This document shows, piece by piece, positions 42,531-63,571 of a DNA stretch of 64,000 nt. The position numbers and the translations under genes were made by a program. Within the stretch, counting starts at the first letter, position 1. Every line of letters starts with the position of its first letter. The stretch is from NCBI GenBank assembly GCA_963978895.1, contig OZ022242.1, positions 10,666,350-10,730,349 of the forward strand, given 5' to 3'. The stretch comes from Erpobdella octoculata (lineage: Eukaryota; Annelida; Clitellata; Hirudinida; Erpobdellidae). Below the pieces are notes generated by a model. That model had not been told where the DNA came from. It worked only from the letters and a program-made list of their open reading frames with translations, and did not search any database.

Positions 42531-44245
42531 GTTCACTTGATCCATACCTTTATTATTTCTGCATATAAGATTACTTATACTTAAGTGTATTATTTCCAGA
42601 TTTTCCTGAAAGCGTAAAGTAAAATTTGTTTTGTTTTACCAATCAATAAAATCTGTTACTTATTAATTTGGCCTGCAAAATTCTTACCTGTGCCGTTAGA
42701 ATGCTTGCTAAAAGGCATTTTTTCATTACCTCAATTTTGCCGCCCCCTCCTGAGTGCCGCCTGGGGCATTTGCCCCGTCCGCACCCCATTTCTACGCCAC
42801 TGGTAGAATCCAATATACTTCTTGGCTGCTCTAGTCGATGAAGCCATGATACTTCGCACACGCTCACATTTTAAGAGCATGAGTTCATTTGAATTTGATT
42901 TTGGATTTGAAACGGCTGGCACGAGTCATTTTATGCTAACACGCTAACACCAACAAACCACATAAAATTTGAAAACAATGTTTTTCAATTTTATATTAAT
43001 TTTCTTTTTTGATGTCGGTTAATAATAAACTTTTAATATAAACATTTTGATAGTAAGCAAGTAAAAATAAAATGCATTTAAGGATGTGAAACAGATGTCC
43101 GTAAAATTTTGTCAACAAGAATGCATTCGCGTTAGCAGAAGTCTTCATCCTGTTTGCTTTTAGTCTTATTGTCATCGGCGCAAAAGGAAAGCTGTATTAA
43201 ACACAAAACTTTGTAATCAAAATAAATAACTTCAACTCATAAAAGTAATTCAAATAAAATAATAAACAGCAAATGGGCTAGGGTCAAAGAGCCTCTCAAC
43301 ACAGCTCCAAGTCTTGAAAAGTAAAGAGGATGTATGACATAAGAACATTTTTTCCCATAAAGAAAAAACACCGCCAAGGGTAAATCATGTTTAACGAGAT
43401 ATATTAAAACCAACTTTTCGACGAAATTTCAATTGCACTATATCTTCACGAAATTTTTTCCATTAAATCTCAACCCTGGGCAGTGTTAAGAGGCTCACTT
43501 GGTCAAGCAATGTTCGGATTCTGCGAGCACCCGTCATAACAGCGTATTTCCTTATGTCCCTTGTTACTTTTGACCACTCGTTTTATGGCGTAATGAAGTA
43601 TGGTGTATAGGGACTAACACCTTAAAGGACAATGTCGAGAAAGAGATATTTTACGTTATACCGGATGAAATTAAAAAAAATGAATTAGCATAAAGTGACC
43701 GATTGAAATACTGGTGTGCTCGCATGGGCCGACCTATTTAGTCGCCTCTTACGACTTGCCCAGGGTGGCCTCGGTCCTATTCTCTAATGGCCCCGGGACC
43801 GAACGGAGCCAGCGGCGTCTCATTGAAACAGGCTATGAAAAGGAACGGGAACAAAGTAATTTCGTTTAGACTTTTAAACAAATACTGCCATAAATTTTAA
43901 GGTCTAGCCCATTTCATGGAGCTGCCTCTGATCGGAGCCAGTCTATAATGAAACGTCGTAAAGAGTTGATGCTAATATATTTCACGTTAAGACAATAAAT
44001 TAACCCTGGGCTATGTCAGATTTTTCTTTTCTTTCTTTTTCATGATCAGTCCCGCTCTCCTTTAATTTCTTTGGTAAGAGTTTCACGGGATAAAAATGGT
44101 CCAAAGGCTTTTCGGGTGGGTTGTTGGGGCGTTTAATGTTTTTGTTATACAGAAAATATTTTTGAAGAGTTAATGTAGGTATTGTGAAAACATGAAAAAG
44201 ATTTTTTTAAGATTTTTTTTTATTTGTAAATGTTTGGTTTTGAGT
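42531..44245. other. Intergenic DNA with transposon fragments
   Basis: A hAT-like end (CTACGCCACTG at 42793-42803, preceded by C-rich subterminal DNA from about 42745) has no partner. Short frames around 42640-42920 are not convincing genes. The rest is unassigned apart from the retroelement-like tail at 43690. Confidence 0.5.
43690..43815. mobile_element. Conserved retroelement/SINE-like tail
   Basis: The stretch with 'gtcgcctcttacgacttgcc', 'cagggtggcctcggtcctat' and 'ccccgggaccgaacggagc' resembles a 3' region seen in many invertebrate non-LTR elements and SINEs. Assignment is from memory of the pattern; no ORF or tail boundary is visible. Confidence 0.35.
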
Positions 44246-44868
44246 TTATAAGGACTCGCAAGAGATGTTGTCATCCTGTAGAAAATATTAGTCAAATAAT
44301 TTCAAATAAAGTTATTTGAAAAAACGATTTCTGAATTAAATGACAAAGATACAATGAAAATTAGACAATTTTAATTAAAAAATTACTCTTTCTTTAAGGC
44401 AGTCAACCATAGATGTAATCTTGCAGATTTTATCCTTCAATTCGTTTTTCTGTTTGCGCAGCTGGGCATTGCAAGCTCTTAGTTCTTCAATGTCTTTTCT
44501 ACAACTGTTATTGATGGCTATAGCCTCACAGATTTTCTCTTTCATATTTTTGGCCTCACATTTCAGTTCCTAATTTGTTTTATTTTTAAACACACGGTTT
44601 AGTTATAAGAAAAAATAAAAAGTTTAGTTTATTTTTTTTATCATTACAGCAGAAAGCAAAAAATTATTTGCAATTTTCAAACTAGTTACCTCCAAACATT
44701 CTTCTGATTCCCTAATTTTGGATCTCAGCTCGCACATTTGCTAATTTAAAAAAAAAAAAATAAATAAAATAATTGATTTAACTGGTCAAAGCTTAATTGA
44801 CCAACCTTGTCGAGCTTGTCCAATTCTGCACGTTCCTTGGCCAGGTTTGGGTTCACGCAAACAGACAT
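44246..44868 (-). CDS. Small coiled-coil protein of unknown family, four exons
   Basis: Exons in transcript order: 44868-44806, 44740-44690, 44569-44387, 44275-44246. All are phase 0 and together encode 108 aa. The protein begins MSVCVNPNLAKERAELDKLD and continues as one Lys/Glu-rich helix with eight Cys residues or more (for example QMCELRSKIRESEECLE and CRKDIEELRACNAQLRKQKN). It ends DDNISCESL. Regular hydrophobic spacing suggests a coiled coil along most of its length. I do not recognise it. If the last donor is skipped, the frame ends after four more residues (VIF, stop). It is divergent from the MRRF gene 440 bp away. Clean splice sites and phase make it likely real. Confidence 0.72.
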
Positions 44869-45308
44869 TATCGAATTATCAAATAGTTTACAAAATGTTG
44901 ATTTTCAAAATTGGAAATATATTCCAAAATAGTGGTGTTCGTTTCTGATTTTGTTAGAAGCTTATAATAAAGTAGAAATTACGCAGTTGCAGTATTGTTG
45001 GAATCTTTTCGGGATGACGTAAATTGATATAAACAGTAACGTATTTAGAGCCGGACGCGTTTCCGGAGAAACGTTATTTAAAATGTAATTAATTATTGTT
45101 TTTTATTAATTGTTTAATTATTAAAATAATACTAGTAATATTACAAATAAAAAAAAAACAATTTCTGCGTTTGATTTGAGATTTGATCATTGGGCTTACT
45201 ATAGAATTTAGAATCAGTCAGTTGGCAATAACATGTTGATTTTTTGTAGTTATATTATCACTCAAAGCTGCTGTCACCGGCAAGTTAAGTCTAATAAGTC
45301 TTATAAAA
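44869..45308. promoter_or_regulatory. Shared intergenic region between divergent coiled-coil and MRRF genes
   Basis: 440 bp between opposite start codons, enough for only two short promoters. It contains one GC-rich patch (about 45045-45075) in otherwise AT-rich DNA. No specific site is claimed. Confidence 0.45.
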
Positions 45309-48300
45309 ATGCTTAATTTTTTTAAAGGGCCAATTTATTCTAATTTTGTTTTATTTACATGTTTTAATACATGCAATACAAAAGTAGCTAGGTTCTTATC
45401 GTCATCAGTTTTCGGCGGCTGCAGCAGAACTATTCGTCGTCCTTCAAAATTTACACTTACACAGTGCAATGAATTTCTCAAGCCACAAGTTATCGGCAGT
45501 TACTTAATTACTAGTCGTCACTATGCTAAAAAGAAAAGTTCGTCAAAATTAACCAACAATGATACAGATGGAATTATTGACGTGGAAAAGATGCATTCCC
45601 AGATGGATGCGACGATTTCTCATTTAAGACAAGAATTGGCTGAGCACTTGGCACTTCGCATTTCAATCAGCACTATCAGCTCAATAGAAGTCAGATCGGC
45701 AGATAAAAAAACGAAATTGCGGCTTGGTGAAATTGGACAGGTATTTTTTTTTCCAAAGCATTAGTTTTATCGTTTTATGTTTTATGTAACCAGTAGTAAC
45801 GTAACGAGATGGTTGTTTTTTGGTATAGGTTCATTTTATTTGTGACATGTATGCTGTTTTGTAAACATGTAAACTCTATTTTATTTGAAATGTTTAAAAT
45901 GAACACTTACCATCAGTGTTTGGTCCAGTTTGTGCCCATCTCTGCAAATGACCTGTAAGTACACAATAATGAAAATTTCAGAAGATGATGTTACGACGGT
46001 CAACAAGTATTTGATTGTATACCCAGTTGGGTGCACTCCACCTATAATGACATCGGTTAAAGTGAAATACTGCTTATAACTTATAACGAACGAATTTGTC
46101 GGTACGAACAAAAATAAGCCTTTAAAGTATAGTTGCAACTCCGAATATTACGAAGTCGGTTATAGTAAATCTGGATGCTCAAATTTAGTTTCTTCTTTGT
46201 TTAGAATGAAATTTTGTATGAAAATATGTTTGCACTGAAAATTTGTAGACACAGTAAAAGTCCTGAAGAGCGGACACCCTCGGAGAAGAGCAAAAGTGTT
46301 CGCTTCTCATGTCTGTCCGTTCTTTGGGGACAAGCTACTATAGAGTAGATACAGATTTAAGAAATTCCGTTCCGAGCAAAAGTGTTCGTTGCACTTAGCA
46401 GCCACTTTAGAGTAAATGTAAAGAAGACTTCTATTGTATTTTTGTTTTGTTATTATTTATTTTTAATTCTGAAGTTCAATTATCTTTGACTCTTTTTTTA
46501 GTTTTGAGTATTAATTTTTTATGATGAACCTGGCAAAGATTTAAGAAAAAAAATAACAACAGAATCTCACACTTAATTCACCAACATTTTGAGATGTGAA
46601 AAAGGAACTATCTTTCTCTTTCAGACAAGATATATTGAAACAGAAAAGAGGAGGAAGATAGATGCTGTCTTAAAACTTAAAACATAACAAACGACATTCA
46701 TAGCTTAGCACAGAGTACAGAAACCTGAGAAGATCCACCAACAAACTCTACACATCCGGAAGTTAAGGAGGTTCTGGTTAAGTCGTTCAATCAGACAAAA
46801 AGTGCAGTGCTCCCCGTCAGTTGCTTTTGCTTTCTACAAAAGGCTTCTGAATTGGGCTTACAAGATTTTACTGGAAGCGTTGGATAAAACGAGGGATGAA
46901 AATTACTAATTACTAAAAAATTGGAAAACTACAGATATGGCGAACGTAGGATATAAGGAAGTAGTTTTCAGTTATAGAATTTGAAACCGAAGCTGATGAC
47001 GATGAAATTGAAGATGAATGAAACATTATGTTACTTTGTTTTTGTTATCAGACACCATTTATTAACAGTCTTATATATTGTTCTCAATAATATTTTTAAA
47101 TAAATTGATTTCAAACTAATTAGTCTTATTTTGTTTTAAGATACATAAACATAAGATGCAGGTTTTGACAAACATAGAGCTTTAAACCATCAAGCTCTTT
47201 GAAATTTGTTCAGGTCGAATAGGTGCTCTTTGAGAACCTCAATGGGTGGGTACCCAGGCTGGTTTTATTCTATTTCTTACAGCCCTATATGAAACTTTTC
47301 TATGCGCATGCTACAGTGGTTAACATTGAAGAACATTGCAGCAATGGTGATTTATATCTGTGAAATATTTTTCTCGCTGATTTCCAGTTCTTAGCAGTGG
47401 TGAGTTAAAATTATTTAGTATTTTATTATAATGTTAACTTATATTTAATACTGTTTAATCATTTTTGCTTTACACAGGTGAAAAAAGTAATGAAACTCCA
47501 ATTTGCACCAGGCTCAATTGTTCCAGTACCATGTGGATGATTGACCTAAAAATGTATTGTCATCTAAGAAAATTGATGTGGTGTGGCATCAGTTGTTTAA
47601 ATCAGTGATGTGTTCACAAGCCTACTTAAAATTAGTTCCATCAGTGGATGCACATGAGATTTAAACACGTTTCACAGAGATGCAGACTGTGAGAATCTTT
47701 TTTTCTCTACAATTTGCCAGAACAAGACTTATTTCAGGACCATCATGAGCATTTTTTTAATTCACAAGACGATGATATCGATATCGGCTCAGTCACAGAT
47801 GTGTGCAGATTTTGAAACAGGCCGAGTCTGCAACTTTTATTCATTACTTACCATTTTAAACTAAGTTGTTTATTCCTTTGGTGTCGAATTAAAAACATGC
47901 AACCTGTAGTTTAGTGTTGTTAGTAATAAATTTCAGTTTAATATTAATTAAAATTCAGCAAAACTCTTCATGGAGTGCAGAATTTTGTTCCTGCTTTTCT
48001 TTTTTAAATAATTTAGCTAGACAAGTTCTTAGAGTTGGAGTTCCTCTGTATTTTGTGTACTTTATTGAATTTGAAAACTCCCGATGGTTGTCAGAAATTT
48101 TAATACAGCTAAACGAAATTCGAGATTAAGATAATGTTGAAAAATATTATTTTGTATTGACTGATGCAAATTGGTTGCTTGCCCAAAGTTCTGACAAATT
48201 GAACATTATTTTTGTTTGGCGCAGGCCTCTAGCAATGATATGGAGAGTTTTAGTATCACTGTAGTTGCAAAAACAGAGATTTTATTATTTTTTGCAGAGA

Positions 48301-49215
48301 AAACGTGGCAGTTTTAAATTTGGATTATTAAATCACTTAAATTTCTATATATTGTAGATTGTACCATAATGTGCTTCTTTTTAAATTTCAAATAATTTAA
48401 GAGATCTAGAATTGCAATTATTAAGCCCAAAAAGTTGATATTGTTAGAAAATTCTTAATTGGTTATGCCCTAATGCCAAATAATTTTGTGAAAAAAATAT
48501 CTAACCTTTAAATAAATGAACTTACATCATCTCAGGTTGTACAAAAGTCACCAGCCCTCATTGCTGTCAATTTGGAAGGCAACCCACAGTACGTCAAGGA
48601 TGCCAAATTAGCTATTATCAATTCTGGAATTAATATCAATCCTCAGGTAGATTTTGTAAGATAAAAAATAGGAAATAATTTTAATTTAGTTGTCAATAAT
48701 GATTAATATGTAATAATGTTTTTTCTTTTAATTGATTGTTGGCTGAATTTAATTTCTTTATCTGAATCTCATTTTACTCAACAGGTAGAAGGATCGACTC
48801 TTTTTCTGCCCATTCAAAAAGTTACAAGAGAACATAGAGAGACACTGGTTAAAAACGCCAAAGCTATTTGCGACAAGTAATTTATGACAAGTCTTTGGAA
48901 ATTGTTTTTTAATTATAACTATTCAATTCAATATTTTATTGTATATTTGCTTATCGGCCTGTAATAAATTAATTGTGTTGTGTTGTATCTATAAGTTGGT
49001 ATTTATTTTTTTCCTAACTTTTATCTCGCAGGCATAAAGACAAGCTTCGTCACATTCAGAACAGTTATCAAAAGCAAACAAAATCACAAAGTTCCAGTTA
49101 CAGCAAAGACCTCATTAAAAGAATCCAAGATTCTCTCATCAACACGACAAGAGAATATTCAGCTCAGATAGATGTCATCTTGCAGATTAAAGAGGATGAG
49201 CTGTTGCAAAGTTAA
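45309..49215 (+). CDS. MRRF: Mitochondrial ribosome recycling factor, four exons
   Basis: Exons: 45309-45740, 48536-48646, 48785-48876, 49032-49215. Phases agree and 819 nt encode 272 aa. The first about 75 residues are basic, Ser-rich and end in RHYAKKKSS, a typical mitochondrial presequence. The rest is the RRF fold: helix I (VEKMHSQMDATISHLRQELA), domain II with QKSPALIAVNLEGN and INSGININPQ, then the signature LPIQKVTREHRETLVKNAK and the final helix to KEDELLQS. RRF with mitochondrial EF-G2 splits ribosomes after termination. Domain II after exon 1 looks diverged. The 2.8-kb first intron carries degraded pogo/Tigger-like transposon pieces. AATAAA lies at 49323. Confidence 0.92.
46000..47040. 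mobile_element. Degraded pogo/Tigger-like transposon remnants in the MRRF intron
   Basis: Two end-like stretches (46025-46165 with 'acctataatgacatcggtta' and 'cttataacgaacg'; 46252-46330 with CAGTAAAAGTCCTGAAGAGC and 'gcggacacc') resemble pogo/Tigger terminal regions. The sequence 46620-47040 looks like a frame-broken protein tail (acidic end before TGA near 47020). No intact ORF or TA target duplication was confirmed. Confidence 0.4.
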
Positions 49216-50123
49216 TTGAGATTGTAAAAGTGTTTAAATAGCATAATGATTAGTTGTATGTAACATGATTATTTTTCTCCAAGAATTTATAAGTGAGGAG
49301 TACAAACAAACACAGAACTGAGAATAAACATGGAATCATAAAAACTTTTTTTTTTTAATAATTCATGTGGACAATTTTATTTCATTTTTAATTTTCTTGG
49401 GTTAAATCAAGGCAAAAAAGCATCGAGTGAAGCAAAAATCAAGCTAAAAATGATCGGAAACCGTCTGTGCAAATATTTCAAGCTGTGTCTTTCTTTCATA
49501 GGCACTGGTGCAATTGCAGTTTTTTGTCCTGCATAAATTGTCTGAAAATTAAAGTTCCAAAAAAATGTTCATTACAAGTCAAGTAAAATCTATTAAACAA
49601 ATTATCTGAATCAAATCATATCTACTGCTTCACAGCACTTTATAAATTCCATAAAGGATTTATATATAAGAAAACAGATGCATAAATTCTATTATAATTG
49701 ATTTCTTGTATCAAATAACAAAATTCTGCCATCGCCAGTTTGAGTAACATGAATACGGGCGATAAACTTTTTATTATATGCAGTTCAGAAGTATAATAAA
49801 TAAATAAATTGATTAACATAAATATATACAAAAAATCAGATGAAGACTTGTAGTGATTGATTTCAACTGGTTGTGTCATTGAAAGAACTTCATTGGAAAG
49901 ACTCTAATTTCCAGTTCGTTGATTTAGTTTCTGTGTGGATGATTTTTCTAAGAAGCTTCTCCTTAGTCTCTGGTTGAGCAAGTTTTGAGTTCCTTCAGTT
50001 GATAATTTTCTTTTTTCTGGATAAAATATATGACAGTTCTTTTCATCAGAAGGCATCTTCTATTTCTTTTTAAAGTGGTCTTTTATTCAGTCAATCATTT
50101 TATATGATCCGTAACTACTACCA
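49216..50123. other. Intergenic region between convergent MRRF and kindlin genes
   Basis: AT-rich, no gene seen. It holds the MRRF polyadenylation signal (49323) and probably the kindlin 3' UTR (AATAAA on the minus strand at 50087-50082). Confidence 0.6.
49323..49328 (+). terminator. Probable polyadenylation signal (AATAAA) of MRRF
   Basis: AATAAA lies 108 bp after the stop codon. Confidence 0.45.
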
Positions 50124-57828
<7,705 letters not shown>

Positions 57829-57841
57829 CCTGTGAAAATAT

Positions 57842-58058
<217 letters not shown>

Positions 58059-58605
58059 TACTGTCGTTTGTGTTTATAATGGTTGTGTGAATACTGTGAA
58101 TATAATAATATATAATCGTAGAAACTGAGTCTAGCAATTAACAAAGATGTAGACAATAGAGTGGTTCACTATAATATCAGAGTAATCATAATCATCGTCA
58201 CCCAGGTAATGCATAAAGCTCCCTTTTCACTAATACAGGTGCTACGAATAGGCTATGATGGAGACGAAATGAAGATGACGATAATGGTGATGCTGGTGAT
58301 AATAGTTATAATGTTGGTGGTTGTGCTGATGACGATGACGACGACGCTGATGATGACGATGGTGATGACGATGGTGGCGGTGGCAATAATGTTGGCGATG
58401 ATCTTACTGACAATGGAGGAGAAAATTACAATCTTCAGTGGCCTTGAAGTCCTTTAGGATTTACGCCACTCTAAATATTGTCAAACATTATTATTATTAA
58501 AGAAAAACGAAGAGCGATTATGTCCGCTGCTTATATTATGGACACAGAAGTACGAATAAGAATCCGTGTGTATAACCAACCTTGATAGGCGGTATGTAAC
58601 TAACG

Positions 58606-58737
<132 letters not shown>

Positions 58738-59871
58738 TATAATCACAACACACGCGTGCAATTGTTTGTCTGTTTATTCGAACTTCACTGACTTTTAATC
58801 TTCTTCCTTCCCCTATTTTCTTCTCTATCTGCCATACATGTGAGAAGCAACAGTTCACAGTTCCTTCGATGGTATTTCAAATTTGTGCTATTTCAATTTG
58901 GACAACGACGGACTCTACTTCTTCAAAGCAGCACTTCCGCATTCCATCGAGTCACATTAATTTTGAAATGTGTGTTATGTGTTTGAGTGTGTGTTCATGT
59001 GTCTGGGTGTACGTGTATGTGTCATGGTGTATGTTATAATGCGTCAGGGTGTGTTTGTATGTGCCTGGGTGTGTGTGTGTGTATGTGTTTGGGTGTGTGT
59101 GTTAGTGTCACTGTCTACATGTGGTCGGACATTCATGACATCGGCACCAGCACTACCAGATTCTCCCTGGTCCTAGTTTACTGTAATGTACTCTAGTTAC
59201 AAGCGCTCATACGCTTTCAAACTCAATTCGAATGAAGTTCAAAATAAGAAAAGAAAAATTTCTTTATATCATTTTTGACAAGCTTTGAGTCACGTCATTG
59301 TTGCTAAGGAAACCTGGGAAAACCATAAATAAGAGACTTGTTGAAGAAATTAGTGATTGATTGAACGAATGAATGATTGAAAGTCAGCATATAAACAGAA
59401 AAAAATGATTGTGGATGAAGGACGAAACAGTGCGCTTGAAGACAATTTACTTTTACATCAGAAATCTCCTCGCTTGACACAGCAATAGCAAAAAGAACAC
59501 TTTATTATTATAAACCCCACAGTCCCCTTGAACGGGTCATCTAAATCTTCTCGTTAAATCCCCTGTGAATATACGAAACATCGAGAGGCTGTTTAAGTGC
59601 ATTGGCTAAAGGGGTGGAGGGGGTGAGACATGGACCCCCTTGTTTGACATCTGGTTTTGTAATTCACGTATAAGAGAAAATCGGGCGAGTGAGTGAGTGG
59701 AAAAGTGGATAAATAAAAGTAAATGAATAATGCAGAAATGCAGACTTGTCTGGACCAGCTAGAAAGCAACAAAGTGCCGACACATCAAACAACGAAATAA
59801 TTATGTTTTCAATAAGGACTGCCGGGTTTTTAAGCATAACAGCAAACAAACTGACCCATAGGAACGCAAAA

Positions 59872-59872
<1 letters not shown>

Positions 59873-59927
<55 letters not shown>
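59873..59927. repeat. (CA)n microsatellite
   Basis: About 27 CA units. Confidence 0.95.
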
Positions 59928-59929
<2 letters not shown>

Positions 59930-60270
59930 ACACACGTGCACACATCCAACGTGACACACGGGCAAGGTCATCAGATTAAAATTAGATTAAAAGCATTTAA
60001 AAGCATGTGGGAATTATAATGCAGACAGTTCTCCGTCGTCATTACTTATTTGTCTCTCATTCTTTCTTTGTCACCGTTATATGGAATATTATTAAATTAC
60101 TTTATTGCTGATAATGATGATGGTGATGATGATGATGATGATGACGAGGATGCTGAACTTTGACTTTAAAAAGTGAGAAAATATAAGACAAAAACATATC
60201 TAAGGGTGTGGCAATCAAAAATAGCAGGGGAACGATACAATGAAACAGATTGATGTATAGACGGAAGTTT

Positions 60271-60537
60271 TGATGGATGGAGGGTGGGTGGGTAGATGGA
60301 TGGTGGGTGGATGGATGGAAATATTGATGGATGGATGGATGGATGGAGGGATGGATGGATGGATGGATGGATGGATGGATGGATGGATGGATGGATGGAT
60401 GGATGGATGGATGGATGGATGGATGGATGGATGGATGGATGGATGGATGGATGGATGGATGGATGGATGGATGGATGGATGGATGGATGGATGGATGGAT
60501 GGATGGATGGATGGATGGATGGATGGATGGATGGATG
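60271..60537. repeat. (GGAT)n microsatellite
   Basis: About 65 GGAT units, nearly perfect after 60325. It produces Trp-Met-Asp-Gly and Ile-His-Pro-Ser polymer frames that are not genes. Confidence 0.97.
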
Positions 60538-60938
60538 GGTAAATGGATAAATAGATGGACAGGTGGATGGTTGACAAGGATTGATGAATGGACGGATTGA
60601 CTGATGGTGGATGCACAAAATCGAGCTGGAGAGATTAAAAGGTTCACACAACTCGGCTTATAAAGGTTATAAATATTATAGGTCAGCCAAATTACTTATT
60701 TAATATATTAATGGATTTTAAATGATTTATGGACCTGTTAAGTTATAGAAAAAGTTTATTAATATTATTCTATGTCCTTCATAATTTTTAATCCTGTTAT
60801 ATGTATTCGTTGTTCATAATTAATTCTATCGCGTAAAATAGATAGTAACATGGGCATGCAACCAATCTTATTAAAATATGACTTACCTATGTGATTGTGA
60901 TTAAAGATACAAATTTACAAACACACCCACCCACCCAC

Positions 60939-61190
60939 ACATACATACATACATACACACACAGACACACACCCATACACACACATACATACATACATAC
61001 ATACATACATACATACATACATACATACATACATACATACATACATACATACATACATACATACATACATACATACATACATACATACATACATACATAC
61101 ATACATACATACATACATACATACATACATACATACATACATACATACATACATACATACATACATACATACATACATACATACATACAT

Positions 61191-61243
<53 letters not shown>

Positions 61244-61251
61244 TACATACA

Positions 61252-61280
<29 letters not shown>
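60939..61280. repeat. (CATA)n microsatellite with (CA)n insert
   Basis: About 340 bp. Tetranucleotide CATA is broken by CA at 61205-61239. Confidence 0.97.
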
Positions 61281-61286
<6 letters not shown>

Positions 61287-61499
61287 TGGATGGCCTCACT
61301 CAAATGGAAAAACCGAAACTAATTATGGTTGACCTCGGCAATTTGTTATGCAGTTATATCAACTGAACAATAATGCGGAAAATAATAATAATAAAAAAAA
61401 TAATCACAAATAAGTAGAAATATAGATGAACAGTATAGATAACTAAGATAACAAAATGTCACCACCTTAATTCTACTCCTCTTTATCATTATCGCCACT

Positions 61500-61715
61500 T
61501 TCACCATTGTTATCATCATCTTCATCATCAACACTACCATCATCATCACCATCACCACCATCAACATCATCATCATCATAACCATCATCATCATCACCAT
61601 CATCATCATTTTCAACATCATCATCAACACTACCATCATCACCATCACCACCACCATCATCATCATCACCACCACTATCACCATCATCATCATCATCCCC
61701 ACCACTACCACCACC

Positions 61716-61805
<90 letters not shown>

Positions 61806-61806
61806 G
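61500..61806. repeat. (ATC/ACC)n trinucleotide tract
   Basis: Degenerate on the left and pure ATC from about 61733 onward. It produces Asp- and Met-rich artefact frames. Confidence 0.95.
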
Positions 61807-62573
61807 CCGTCGTCGTCATCGCCATGACAGACTTGGAGACCAGATGGGTGCAGCGGTGACCAACTCAAACTCATGCAAATGAGCAAAAAATTATTTCACA
61901 TAATAAATATTCATTTTACATTATCATAAATCAATAATTGTATTGATAATGAAGAATAATTTGCCAAAAACTACCATATTAAATAACACATTAAATAATT
62001 ACTTTGCACCCAGAAATAATAAAAAATGATTAAGAAAAATAACAAAAATAGAAAAAATATTTTGCCTTCATTTTCTGGGTTCTTTATAAAAATATTTTGT
62101 GGTTTCGTATTTCTATTTATTCAAAAAATATTCACCAGCAGAGAAGAGAAGAAAATGAAGAGAGAGAGAGAGCGAGAGGGAGAGAGAAGGAGATAAAGAG
62201 AGAATGATAGGTCATCGGAGGCATCGAATTAGAATTACAAATAGCAGAAGACTGCGTGTAATTCAATCGAACTAAATAGTTTATTTTATTTTATTTGAGA
62301 GATACATTTAGAAAAAGAGAGAAAGAGTGAATAAAAAGAAAGAAAGATACACAGAGACACAAGCACAGACGAAGTAGTACACAAACCCCTTTCTTAATAT
62401 ATTGATCATTGAGCTTTTCTCCCCTCTCTCTCCCACTCCTTCTCTTCCTATATCTCACGACATTTCTTCGCCTCACTCTCACCTCATCTCCACCTTGTCT
62501 AAATAACACTGTCATACGTACACACATACACACATGCACACATGCACATATTCATACATAATACCAATCTCAC

Positions 62574-62665
62574 CTGTATTCGGAGGCTGGAATTGATTTC
62601 GCACTTTCCCAATATCACATCACAGGTGATGTCATTGCAGACGACTTCACAAAAAATGTCTGCTT
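62574..62665 (-). CDS. Candidate internal exon, integrin alpha calf-2-like
   Basis: On the minus strand a strong acceptor (CTATTTCAG|AAGCAG) and donor (ATACAG|GTGAGA) enclose 92 nt. Only one frame is open; it reads ADIFCEVVCNDITCDVILGK followed by CEINSSLRIQ. Closely spaced cysteines, a C-x-I-x-C-like core and a final SSLRI resemble the calf-2 region of integrin alpha chains. A continuation near 61845-61885 (VTAAPIWSPSL) is similar to the following part, but its donor is unclear. Neighbouring exons were not found with confidence. The family call is inference from a 30-residue pattern; the exon itself is better supported than its identity. Confidence 0.4.
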
Positions 62666-63396
62666 CTGAAATAGTCTGCTGTGTTGAAGCGCCAAATTAT
62701 CACGTGTCTGTGACTCTATCTCTGAGTTTGTCTTTTTTTTTGTTGGTTCACTTGTCGGACAGTTCCTTTCTTTCTCTCGGTGTCGTTCTGTGCGTCTGTG
62801 TGTACGTGTATGTGTATGTATGTGTATGCATGTATGTATGTATGTATGTGTGTATGTATGTGTGTGTATGTGTGTGAGCGAAAATTGATTTAGATTTTAC
62901 GCCTGCTGAGACAAGCACACGCAAGCAAGCAAGCAACAGTGAAATTGTAATATACCACCATAACGAATAAAATTCACGTTAAATCATAAATTGACTTTTA
63001 GAAAAAAATTAATAAATACACTTCCATAAACATCTTCCGACGATAAAGGATTCAATTATGATCTTTTTTCAAGTTAATATGTTAGATTTAACTACGATTA
63101 TTTAATTTAATTTAAGTTAGATAATTTAAACGAAGTCCCGACTAATCAATGTCTGTACAATGTTTCTTTCAACATAACTCAGACCAATGTTTACATTTGA
63201 AAGTCCTGCACTGCATTTTAGAGTTGTGTTAATTCTAATACTACAACTACTACTAATACTGCTACTACTATTACTATTATACTATTACTACGACCACCTT
63301 GCAAAACAACTAAACCTACTATTAGAGTACTTAATATTTTACTACAAGGGCTGCTGTGTCTACAGATAAATAAATAAACAATAGAGAACTAACTTT

Positions 63397-63571
63397 GGGA
63401 GTATTGGATACAGGGGAGTATCGGATACAGGGGAGTATTGGATACAGGGGAGTATTGGATAAAGGGGAGTATTGGATACAGGGGAGTATTGGATACAGGG
63501 AAGTATTGGATACAGGGGAGTATTGGATACAGGGGAGTATTGGATACAGGGGAGTATTGGATACAGAGGAG
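63397..63571. repeat. 18-bp minisatellite (GGAGTATTGGATACAGGG)
   Basis: Nearly ten head-to-tail copies with only a few point differences (one TATCGG, one ATAAAG, one GGGAAG, final ACAGAG). The multiple-of-three unit keeps a Tyr/Pro/Ile frame open on the minus strand; it is not a gene. Confidence 0.95.

Noticed and set aside
42643..42922. Minus-strand frame starting MASSTRAAKKYIGFY
   Set aside because: It runs straight into a hAT-like end after 15 codons, with no exon signals; probably chance.
60102..60651. Long Ile-His-Pro-Ser and Trp-Met-Asp-Gly frames
   Set aside because: They are the (GGAT)n microsatellite; tetranucleotide repeats keep several frames open.
60887..61322. Tyr-Val-Cys-Met and His-Thr-Tyr-Ile frames
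   Set aside because: They are the (CATA)n microsatellite.
61346..61886. Asp-rich and Met-rich minus-strand frames
   Set aside because: They are the (ATC)n tract. Only the short non-repetitive end near 61850 may matter, as noted for the integrin-like exon.
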